Source: Methylomusa anaerophila | GTDB taxonomy: Bacteria > Bacillota > Negativicutes > Sporomusales > Sporomusaceae | Direction of reading: 5' to 3' | Length of the DNA stretch: 64,000 bases | Assembly (NCBI RefSeq): GCF_003966895.1 | Contig: NZ_AP018449.1 | Location: 1,608,001-1,672,000 of the forward strand | Shown: one piece after another, positions 21,437 to 33,700 of the stretch | Numbering within the stretch: position 1 is the first letter of the stretch | Layout of the letters: each line of letters starts with the position of its first letter | Notes under the pieces: generated by a model | Seen by the model: only the letters and a program-made list of their open reading frames with translations | Told to the model about the DNA's origin: nothing | The model's database searches: none | Translations under genes and position numbers: made by a program

Positions 21437-21651
21437 CGGGGGAGGCGAGTATAACACAAACTGTGAGACCCTTCGTTTCAGCGACTGGCAATAAGGTTCC
21501 GAAGAATCTGGCTCGAAGGTAAAACAATTCAATGATTACCAATAACGGAAGCGATGAACGTCAGCCTGTATATGGACACTTGGGCTGCCGGGAGCTGGCA
21601 GTGTAACCGGCCGATATTGTATGTATGGCCGTTTGCTAACGGCCATTTTTT
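21437..21651 (+). promoter_or_regulatory. Candidate riboswitch/attenuator leader of the giant RTX gene
   Basis: A GC-richer block in an AT-rich gap with several nested pairings: CCTTCG/CGAAGG (21470-21475 with 21514-21519), TTCCG/CGGAA (21497-21501 with 21546-21550), GGTAA/TTACC (21518-21522 with 21536-21540), CTGCC/GGCAG (21585-21589 with 21597-21601). It ends in a perfect terminator, ATGGCCGTT-tgct-AACGGCCAT with six T (21625-21651). CGGCC at 21608-21612 can pair with GGCCG at 21627-21631, which would break the terminator. That is the layout of transcription attenuation. No known riboswitch consensus recognised. Confidence 0.5.
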
Positions 21652-21754
21652 GTTATATAAGAAATGGCTAGGACGGCGCAGAACAGCCTTATTTAACGCT
21701 TCGACGCTTTGTTAAGAAAGGTACTTTTAACCAAATTAAGTGGAGGGATGAACA

Positions 21755-24700
21755 ATGAGTGACAATACCTTGAATGGCGGAACTGGTAATGATACGCTGA
21801 ACGGCAGCGGGAGTTCTTACACCATGGCCGGGAGCATGGGCGACGATACCTACATAGTAGACGATGCCGGGGATGTGGTGGTGGAAAATCCTGACGAAGG
21901 CAACGACACCGTTGAAGCGAGCATTACCTATGCCCTGGACGCAAATGTTGAGGACTTGACGCTTACCGGCACGGGCAACATTGACGGTACAGGCAACGAA
22001 CTGGATAATGTCTTAACAGGCAACAGCGGCGATAATACTCTTGACGGCAGGGACGGCGCTGATACCATGTCCGGCGGCCAGGGCAATGATACGTACATAG
22101 TTGACAACGTGGGTGATGTAGTCAGCGAGAGCATCGCCGAAGGTATTGACACTGTTCAATCAAACATCAGCTATAGCTTGGGAACAAATGTGGAAAATCT
22201 GGTCTTAACCGGTGCCGGCGCAATCAATGGTACAGGCAACGAACTGGATAATTTCATTGCAGGCAATAGTGACGACAATATGCTTGACGGCGGTCTGGGC
22301 GCTGATACCATGGCGGGCAGCTTGGGTAATGACACCTACGTCATAGATGATGCCGGAGATGTGGTAACGGAAAATGTCGGCGAAGGAATTGACACAGTGC
22401 AATCATCCCTTACCTATAACCTGGGAGCCAACTTAGAGAACCTGCTGCTAACAGGCACAGCTAATATCAATGGCACTGGAAACTCATTGAACAATATTAT
22501 TATTGGGAACAGCGGCAGTAACATCCTGGACGGTGATGCCGGTGCAGATATGATGGCTGGGGGCTTAGGCGATGATACCTATATTGTAAACAGTGTTGGG
22601 GATGTTGTGGCAGAAAACATCAACGAAGGGACCGACACGGCACAGTCGTCCGTTACTTATACCTTGGGAGCCAATGTAGAAAACCTGACATTGACCGGCA
22701 CAGGAGCAATCAATGGCGGCGGCAACACACTGGACAACGTTCTAACCGGCAACAGCGGCAGCAATATCCTGGACGGCAGGGCCGGTGCGGATACCATGGC
22801 CGGCGGTTTAGGCAACGACATCTACATGGTGGATAACATTGGTGACATTGTTAGCGAGAATGACAACGAAGGAACTGATATGGTACAGTCATCCATTACC
22901 TATGGTTTAGGAGCCAGCGTAGAAAATCTGGCCCTGACTGGCACAGAGGCGATTAATGGCACAGGTAACGCTCTGAACAACGTCCTTACCGGTAACAGTG
23001 GCAGCAACATTCTGGACGGCGGGAGCGGCGCGGACACCATGACCGGCGGCTTAGGCGATGACACCTACATAGTGGATAATGTGGGGGATATTGTTAACGA
23101 AACCTTCAATGAAGGAACGGACACGGTGCAGTCATCGGTCTCCTATACTCTGAACGGCAACATTGAAAACCTGACGCTTACCGGCACGGAGGCGATTAAT
23201 GGCGGCGGCAACGAACTGGATAACGTTCTTATTGGCAACAGCGGCAGCAACGTCCTGGATGGCGGGGCCGGCGCGGACACCATGACGGGCGGCTTGGGCG
23301 ATGATACCTATACCGTGGATGACGCAGGTGATATCGTCAGTGAAAATGCCAACGAAGGAACCGATATGGTGCAGTCGTCTATCACCTATACCCTGGGAGC
23401 TAATGTAGAGAACTTGACATTGACCGGCACGGGGACGATTAATGGCGATGGCAATGCATTGGATAACGTTCTTATTGGCAACAGCGGCAGCAACGCCCTG
23501 GATGGCGGGGCCGGAACGGATATTATGGCGGGCGGTCTTGGCAATGACACTTATGTGGTGGATAACACCGGCGACATTGTCAACGAGAATGCTTACGAAG
23601 GAATTGATACGGTACAGTCATCCATTACCTATACTTTAGGAGCCAACGTAGAAAATCTGGCACTGACCGGCATAGAGGCGATTAATGGAACGGGTAACGC
23701 TCTGAACAATGTCCTTACCGGTAACAGCGGCAGCAATATTCTGGACGGCGGGATCGGCGCAGATACTATGACCGGCGGTTTGGGCGATGATACCTATGTA
23801 GTGGATAACGCCGGTGACATTACCTGCGAAAGTGCCGGTGAAGGAACCGACATAGTGCTGTCGTCTGTCTCCTACACGTTAAACGCTGACATAGAAAATC
23901 TGATCCTGACAGGCACAGGGGCGATCAATGGTGCTGGCAACGCATTGGACAACAAGATTACCGGTAACGATGGCAGCAATATTCTGGACGGCGGGGCCGG
24001 CGCGGACACCATGGCCGGCGGCTTAGGCAATGACACTTATGTAGTGGATAATGTAAGTGATATTGTCAGTGAAAATGTCAGTGAAGGAACAGACACGGTA
24101 CAAACGTCCATCACCTATACCTTGGGAGCCAATGCAGAAAACCTGACCTTGACCGGCACAGAAGCGATCAATGGCGTTGGTAACGCTTTAGACAACATAA
24201 TAACCGGTAACAGCGGCAGCAACATTCTCGATGGTGGAGCCGGGGCAGACATAATGAGCGGCGGCTTGGGCAGCGACACCTATGTTATAGATAATATAGG
24301 TGACATCGTCGCCGAAAATGTCAATGAAGGAACGGACACGGTGCGGTCGTTCATCACCTATACTTTGGGAGCCAACCTGGAAAACCTGACCTTGACTGGT
24401 GTCGGCGCCAGCAATGGCACAGGGAATCAACTGAACAATATCATTAGCGGCAACAGCGGCAGCAACATTCTGGACGGCGGGGCCGGCGCGGACACGCTGG
24501 CCGGCGGCTTAGGCGATGATATCTATGCTGTAGATAATGTAGGTGATATTGTCAGTGAAAATGTCAATGAAGGAACAGATACGGTGCAGTCGTCCATCAC
24601 TTATACTTTGGGAGCCAATGTAGAAAACCTGACATTAACCGGCACCGGCACAATCAATGGTGCTGGCAACGAACTGGATAACATAATTACCGGTAACAGC

Positions 24701-27700
24701 GGCAATAACAGCCTGGACGGCGGGGCCGGCGCGGACATCATGGCCGGTGGTTTGGGCGATGATACCTACATTGTGGACAGTGCTGAAGATGTCGTGGCGG
24801 AAAACACCGGCGAAGGAACGGACATGGTGCAGTCGTCCATCACTTATACTTTGGGAGCCAATGTAGAAAATCTGGCATTGACCGGCACCGGCGCAATCAA
24901 TGGCAACGGCAACGCACTGGGTAACGTAATAACCGGTAACAGCGGCAACAACATTCTAAATGGCGGGGCCGGCAACGACACTTTAAAGGGCGGACTGGGA
25001 GACGATATCTATATATATGGCTTAGGATCCGGTAACGACACTATTGATAACTATTCAGGGACCAGTGGTCATGGCGTGGATACCATCCAATTCGGACAAG
25101 AGATCACCAGCGATTCTATCGACTATCTGCAAAGCGGGCAGGACATAATTCTACGGATCAAAGACAGCGGTGAAACGCTGACCATAAACAAATGGTTTGA
25201 TGGTAGTTTATACCAGGTGGAGAGTCTGCGATTTTTTGATAACAGCGAATTGACTGCCGCAGAAGTTACAAGCAAAGCAGGCATGGCCGCGGCCTTAATG
25301 GGTACTGTCAGTGACGACAATTTGACCGGCAAAATACGATACGGCATTGGTGGCAACGATGTTTTGAACGGTACAAGCGGCAACGACCAGCTTTTCGGGG
25401 GTACAGGAAACGATACCTATATAGTCAATAACGTCGACGATGTTGTCATTGAGTATGATAACGAAGGCGTCGATGCCGTACAGTCCAGCGTTTCCTTTAC
25501 GCTGGGAGCCAATGTGGAAAACCTGACCTTGACCGGCAGCGACAACATTAATAGTACTGGCAATGAACTGGATAACGTGATCTTGGGCAATAGCGGCGAC
25601 AATGTTATTGACGGTGGCCTGGGCGCTGACGCCATGGCCGGTGGCAGCGGCAATGATACCTATATCGTTGAAAATACGGGTGACATGGTATCGGAAAACG
25701 CCGCCGCAGGCAACGATAGCGTTCAATCGTCGATTACCTATGCCCTGGGAGCCAATGTGGAAAACTTGACCTTAACCGGCAGCGACAACATCAATGGCAC
25801 CGGTAACGAACTGGACAACGTGATCATTGGCAACAGCGGCAACAACATTCTGGATGGCGGCAGTGGTAATGATTATCTCGTTGGCGGCCTGGGCGCTGAC
25901 AGCATGGCCGGCGGCAGCGGCAATGATAGTTACATAGTTGACGATATAGGTGATATAGTAACGGAAAACGCCGGCGAGGGTAACGACACCGTCCAATCGT
26001 CGATTGCCTATGCCTTAACCGCTAACGTAGAAAATCTGACCTTGACCGGCAGCGACAACATCAATGGCACCGGCAATGAATTAGATAATGGGATCCTTGG
26101 CAACAGTGGCGACAATGTTGTTGATGGCGGCCTGGGCGCTGATACCATGGCCGGCGGCAGCGGCAATGATACCTATATCGTTGAAAATACGGGTGATATG
26201 GTAACGGAAAACGCCGCCGCAGGCGTAGATAGCGTTCAATCGTCGATTAGCTATGATCTAACCGCCAATGTGGAGAATCTGACCTTGACTGGCAGCGACA
26301 ACATCAATGGCACCGGCAATGAATTAGATAATGGGATCCTTGGCAACAGTGGCGACAATGTTATTGATGGCGGCCTGGGTGCCGATATCATGGCCGGCGG
26401 CAGCGGCAATGATACCTATATCGTAGACAATACGGGTGACACGGTATTGGAAAACGCCGCCGCAGGCATAGATAGCGTTCAGTCGTCGATTACCTATACC
26501 TTAACCGCGAATGTGGAAAACCTGACCCTGACCGGCAGTGATAACATCAATGGCGCCGGCAATGAATTGGATAATGGGATTCTCGGCAACAGCGGCAGCA
26601 ACGTTCTGGATGGCGGAGCGGGAGACGACACACTGTCCGGCGGCATTGGCAATGATACACTGTCCGGCGGCAGTGGAAACGACTTATTAGATGGTGGCCT
26701 GGGGGCTGATATTATGGCCGGTGGCAGCGGCAATGATATCTATATCATAGACAATATGGGTGACATGGTGTTGGAAAACGCCGCCGCAGGCATAGATAGC
26801 GTTCAGTCGTCGATTAGTTATGCTCTAACCGCCAATGTGGAGAATCTGACCTTGACCGGCAGCAACAACATCAATGGCACCGGCAATGAATTAGATAATG
26901 GGATCCTTGGCAACAGTGGCGACAATGTTATTGATGGCGGCCTGGGCGCCGATACCATGGCCGGCGGCAGCGGCAATGATACTTACCTAGTTGACGACAT
27001 GGGTGATATAGTAACGGAAAACGACGGCGAGGGCGTAGATAGCGTTCAATCATCGATTACCTATACCCTAACTGCCAACGTGGAAAATCTGACCTTGACC
27101 GGCAGCGGCAACATCAATGGTGCCGGCAATGAACTGGATAACGTTATTCGCGGTAATAGCGGCAACAACGTTCTGGACGGTCAGGCAGGAGATGACACCT
27201 TGTCCGGTGGCGTTGGCAATGATAAATTGCTCGGCGGCAGTGGAAATGACTTATTAGATGGCGGCCTGGGTGCTGATATTATAGTCGGCGGCACCGGCAA
27301 TGATACCTACATTGTAGACAATATGGGTGATATTGTATTGGAAAACGCCGCCGCAGGCATAGATAGCGTTCGGTCATCGATTAGCTATGCTCTGACCGCG
27401 AATGTGGAAAACCTGACCCTGACCGGCAGCGGCAACATCAATGGCGCCGGCAATGAACTGGATAATGTGATTCTCGGTAGTAGCGGCGACAATCTTGTAA
27501 ACGGCGGCCTGGGCGCTGATACCATGGCCGGCGGCAGCGGCAATGATACCTATATCGTCGAAAATACAGGTGATACGGTCTTGGAAAACGTCGACCAAGG
27601 CAAGGACACCGTTCAGTCGTCAATTACCTATACCTTAACCGACAATGTGGAGGACCTTATCCTGACCGGCAGCGGCCACATCAACGGTACCGGTAATGAA

Positions 27701-30700
27701 CTGGATAATGTGATCAGCGGCAATAGCGGCAGCAACATCCTGGATGGCGGCGCCGGCAACGATACCTTATATGGCGGCTGTAAGAGCGACACATTATACG
27801 GCGGCAGCGGCAATGACTATCTGAACGGCGGTCAGTGTGCCGATACTATGGCTGGCGGCAGCGGCGCCGATACCTATGTCGTGGACAATGTTTTTGATAT
27901 TGTGGTGGAAAACAACAATGAAGGTATTGATACCATACAGTCAAGTGTTACCTACACTTTGAGTGCAAATGTGGAGAATTTGACCTTAACCGGGAACTGC
28001 AATATTAACGGCGGCGGCAATGAACTGGACAATATCGTCGTCGGCAATAACGGCAACAACGTTTTGGCTGGCGAAAAAGGCAACGACTCTTTATATGGCG
28101 GCAGCGATGAAGACCTTTTGTACGGTGGCGAAGGCAACGACCTTCTTGACGGCGGCGCCGATGCCGACATCATGCTCGGCGGTACCGGCAACGACACTTA
28201 TATAGTTGATAATTTCCGCGACAGAGTGATGGAAAACCGGAATGAAGGCATCGACACCGTACAGGCAAGCATCACCTACACCCTGACAGACAATGTGGAA
28301 AACCTGACCTTAACCGGCGATGCCGATCTCAACGGTACGGGAAACATGCTAAATAACAGCCTTATCGGCAACAACGGCGATAACATTCTTGACGGCGGTC
28401 TTGGGGCTGATGCCATGAGCGGCGGCAGCGGCAACGACACCTACATTGTGGATAACAGCGGTGATGTGGTTGTCGAGAATGCCGGTGAAGGCCTTGATAC
28501 GGCACAGGCAAGCATCAACTATACCCTGGGAGCGAATGTGGAAAACCTGGTCTTGACCGGCAATGGCAATATCCGCGGTACCGGCAATGAACTGAATAAT
28601 GTGATCAGCGGCAACAACGGCAGTAACGTGCTTGACGGCGGCGCCGGCGACGATATCTTATACGGCGGCGTTAAAAGCGATAAATTGTACGGTGGCTGCG
28701 GTCGTGACTATGGTAATGGCAGTCAAGGCACCGACACCATGACCGGCGGTACCGGCGACGATACCTACATCATAGATGATAACGGTAACGTTATTATTGA
28801 GAAAGCCGGGGAAGGTATCGACACCGTGAAGTCAAGTGTGACGTACACCTTGGGAGCGAATGTGGAAAACCTGATTTTGACCGGTCCGGGCAATATTCGC
28901 GGCACCGGCAATGAACTGAATAATGTAATCATCAGCCTGAGCACCAGCGGCAACAACATCTTGGATGGCGGTGCCGGCGACGACAGTTTATACGGCGGCA
29001 TTAAAAAGGACCAATTATACGGTGGCGGCGGCAATGACTATCTGGACGGCGGTGAATGCACCGACACCATGGCTGGTGGTATTGGCGACGATACCTACAT
29101 CGTAGATAACAGCGGTGATGTGGTTATCGAAGGTGCCGGAGAAGGGATTGACACGGTGCAGGCCAGCGCCACTTATACTTTAAGTGCCAATGTGGAAAAT
29201 CTGACCTTGACCGGGAATGAAAACCTTAATGGCACCGGCAATACCCTAAATAACAGCCTTATCGGCAACAGCGGCGATAACATTCTTAATGGCGGTCTTG
29301 GGGCTGATACCATGAACGGCGGCAGCGGCAACGACACCTACATTGTGGATAACAGCGGTGATGTGGTTGTCGAGAATGCCGGTGAAGGCCTTGATACGGC
29401 ACAGGCAAGCATCAATTATACCCTAGGAGCGAATGTGGAAAACCTGGTCTTGACCGGCAATGGCAATATCAACGGTACCGGTAATGAACTGAATAACGTG
29501 ATCAGCGGCAACAACGGCAGTAACGTGCTTGACGGCGGCGCCGGCGACGATATCTTATACGGCGGCGTTAAAAGCGATAAATTGTACGGTGGCTGCGGTC
29601 GTGACTATGGTAATGGCAGTCAAGGCACCGACACCATGACCGGCGGTACCGGCGACGATACCTACATCATAGATGATAACGGTAACGTTATTATTGAGAA
29701 AGCCGGGGAAGGTATCGACACCGTGAAGTCAAGTGTGACGTACACCTTGGGAGCGAATGTGGAAAACCTGATTTTGACCGGTCCGGGCAATATTCGCGGC
29801 ACCGGCAATGAACTGAATAATGTAATCATCAGCCTGAGCACCAGCGGCAACAACATCTTGGATGGCGGTGCCGGCGACGACAGTTTATACGGCGGCATTA
29901 AAAAGGACCAATTATACGGTGGCGGCGGCAATGACTATCTGGACGGCGGTGAATGCACCGACACCATGGCTGGTGGTATTGGCGACGATACCTACATCGT
30001 AGATAACAGCGGTGATGTGGTTATCGAAGGTGCCGGAGAAGGGATTGACACGGTGCAGGCCAGCGCCACTTATACTTTAAGTGCCAATGTGGAAAATCTG
30101 ACCTTGACCGGGAATGAAAACCTTAATGGCACCGGCAATACCCTAAATAACAGCCTTATCGGCAACAGCGGCGATAACATTCTTAATGGCGGTCTTGGGG
30201 CTGATACCATGAACGGCGGCAGCGGCAACGACACCTACATTGTGGATAACAGCGGTGATGTGGTTGTCGAGAATGCCGGTGAAGGCCTTGATACGGCACG
30301 GGCAAGCATCAATTATACCCTAGGAGCGAATGTGGAAAACCTGGTCTTGACCGGCAATGGCAATATCAACGGTACCGGTAATGAACTGAATAATGTGATC
30401 AGCGGTAACAGCGGCAATAACATTCTGGCCGGCGGCGCCGGCGACGATACCTACATTATAGGCAACAGCGGCGATGTTGTCATCGAGAATGCCGGTGAAG
30501 GTGTTGACACAGTGAAGTCCAGCGTGACTTACACGCTGGGAGCGAATGTGGAAAACCTGACCTTGACAGGCAACGGCAATATTAGCGGTACTGGTAATGA
30601 GTTGGATAATGTGATCACCGGTAACAGTGGATACAATAGTTTGGATGGCGGCGCTGGAGCTGACAGCTTATATGGCGGCGTTAAGAAGGACCAATTATAC

Positions 30701-33700
30701 GGTGGCAGCGGCAATGACTACCTGGACGGCGGTGAAGGCACCGATACCATGGCCGGCGGCAGCGGCGACGATACCTACATTGTGGACAATACCGACGATG
30801 TTGTTCTTGAAGGGGTTGGCGAAGGAATCGACATAGTTCAGTCCAGCGCTACTTACATCCTAAGAGCGAATGTGGAAAATCTGACCCTGACCGGAACCCG
30901 TAATATAAATGGCGGTGGCAATGAACTGGACAATATCATTATCGGCAACGCCGGCAACAACGCTCTGGATGGCGAAGCCGGCAACGACTCCTTATATGGC
31001 GGCAGCGACGAAGACCTTTTGTATGGTGACAAAGGCAATGATCTTCTTGACGGCGGCGTCGATGCCGACATCATGCTCGGCGGCAGCGGCAACGACACTT
31101 ATATTGTCGACAATGCTTGCGACAAAGTGATAGAAAGCTGCAACGAAGGCATGGACTCCGTTGAGGCAAGCATTACCTACACTTTGGTAAACAATGTGGA
31201 AAACCTGACGTTAACCGGCGACGCTAATCTTAACGGCACAGGAAATGCTTTAAATAACATCCTTATCGGTAACGATGGCAACAATGTCCTGAATGGCAAA
31301 GCCGGTGACGATACTCTGTACGGTGAAGGCGGCAGCGACAGCTTATATGGGGGAACCGGCAACGACTATCTGGACGGCGGCTTCGGTACGGATGCCATGT
31401 ACGGCGGTACCGGCGACGACACTTATATTGTTGACAACAATGTGGATTTGGTAGTGGAAAAAACCAATGAAGGCATCGACACAGTTCAAGCATCCATTAC
31501 GTATACGCTAACCGCCAATGTTGACAATCTTACTTTGACAGGCACAGCCGGCATCGACGGCGCCGGCAATGGGTTGAATAACGTTATGTTGGGCAACAGC
31601 GGCGATAATGTGCTTGACGGCGGCGCGGGCGCGGACACTATGGCCGGCGGCTTGGGCAACGATACCTATATTGTTGACAACAATGGCGATATTGTGGTGG
31701 AGAAAGCCAATGAAGGCGCCGACACGGTCCAGTCGACGATTAGCTATGCATTGACGGCCAATGTGGAGAACCTCAGCCTAACCGGCAATGCCGATATTGA
31801 CGGCGCCGGCAACGAACTGGATAACGTGCTTCGCGGCAACAGCGGCAACAATGTCCTGGATGGTAAAGCCGGCAACGACTATATTGATGGCGGCCTGGGG
31901 GCCGACAGCATGGCCGGCGGCTTGGACGGCGATACCTACATCGTTGACAACAACGGCGACCTAGTCAGTGAAAGCGCCGGCGAAGGAATTGACAGCGTTC
32001 AGTCCTCCATAACCTATGGGTTGACCGCCAATGTTGAAAACCTCGCCTTGACAGGTATAGCCGACATCAACGGCGCCGGCAATGAACTGGACAATGCAAT
32101 CCTCGGCAACAGCGGCAGTAACGTGATTGACGGCGGTCTGGGAGCTGACAGCATGGCCGGCGGCTTGGGCGGCGATACCTACATTGTTGACAACAGCGGC
32201 GACCTAGTCAGTGAAAACGCCAGTGGAGGAGTTGACAGCGTTCAGTCCTCCATAACCTATGGATTGACCGCCAATGTTGAGAACCTTACTTTGACCGGTA
32301 CAACCGACATCGACGGCACGGGCAATGAGCTTGATAATACAATCCTCGGCAACAGCGGCGACAACGGAATTGACGGCGGCCTGGGGGCCGACACAATGGC
32401 CGGCGGCTTAGGCGACGATACTTATATTGTCGACAACAACGGCGACCTAGTCAGTGAAAACGCCGGCGAAGGAGTTGACAGCGTTCAGTCCTCCATAACC
32501 TATGGATTGACCGCCAATGTTGAGAACCTTACTTTGACCGGTACAACCGACATCGACGGCGCGGGCAATGAGCTTGATAATACAATCCTCGGCAACAGCG
32601 GCAATAACGTGATTGACGGCGGCCTGGGGGCCGACAGCATGGCCGGCGGCTTGGGCGACGATACCTACATTGTCGACAACAACGGCGACCTAGTCAGTGA
32701 AAACGCCGGCGAAGGAGTTGACAGCGTTCAGTCCTCCATAACCTATGGATTGACCGCCAATGTCGAGAACCTCACTTTGACCGGTACAACCGACATCGAC
32801 GGCACGGGCAATGAGCTTGATAATACAATCCTCGGCAACAGCGGCGACAACGGAATTGACGGCGGCCTGGGGGCCGACACAATGGCCGGCGGCTTAGGCG
32901 ACGATACTTATATTGTCGATAACAACGGCGATCTTGTCAGCGAAAACGCAGACCAAGGCATTGACGAAGTGCAATCATCCATTACTTATACGCTAACCGC
33001 CAATGCCGAAAACCTCATTCTGACCGGTAGCACTAATATCAACGGCGCCGGCAATGCGTTGGATAACGTTATCACCGGCAACAGCGGCAACAATATTCTT
33101 GACGGCGGCCTGGATGCGGACACCATGATGGGAGGCTTAGGCAGCGACACCTATATTGTCGACAACGCCGGCGATATTATTATTGAAAACTCCGGCCAAG
33201 GCACCGATAATGTACAATCCAGTATCAGTTACGTTTTGGCAGCCAACGTCGAAAATCTAATGCTAACCGGCACCGCCAACATTAATGGCACTGGTAATGC
33301 TCTGAACAATACCCTTGCCGGCAACAGCGGCGATAACATTCTCGATGGCGGTCGCGGCGCCGATAACATGATGGGTAACGCCGGTAACGATATCTACGTT
33401 GTGGATAACGCCGGTGACAGTATTATCGAACGTGCCGACGAAGGAATCGACACCGTACAGTCCCGGGTTAGCTATACATTAGGCGCCAATATTGAAAACA
33501 TGATTTTGACCGGTACGGGCAATATCAACAGCATCGGTAATGAACTGGATAATATCCTTATTGGCAATAGGGGCAACAACCTCCTCAACGGTGGCCTTGG
33601 CGCGGATGCCATGGCCGGCGGTGCCGGCAATGATATCTACATCGTCGACAACAATGGCGACATTGTTAAGGAAGCTGCTGGTGAAGGGACCGACGTCGTA

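Noticed and set aside
21437..21651. Known riboswitch (c-di-GMP, glycine, cobalamin, lysine, guanidine)
   Set aside because: Fragments such as CCGAAG and GGTAAAA look suggestive, but conserved cores and stem order do not match any of these classes.
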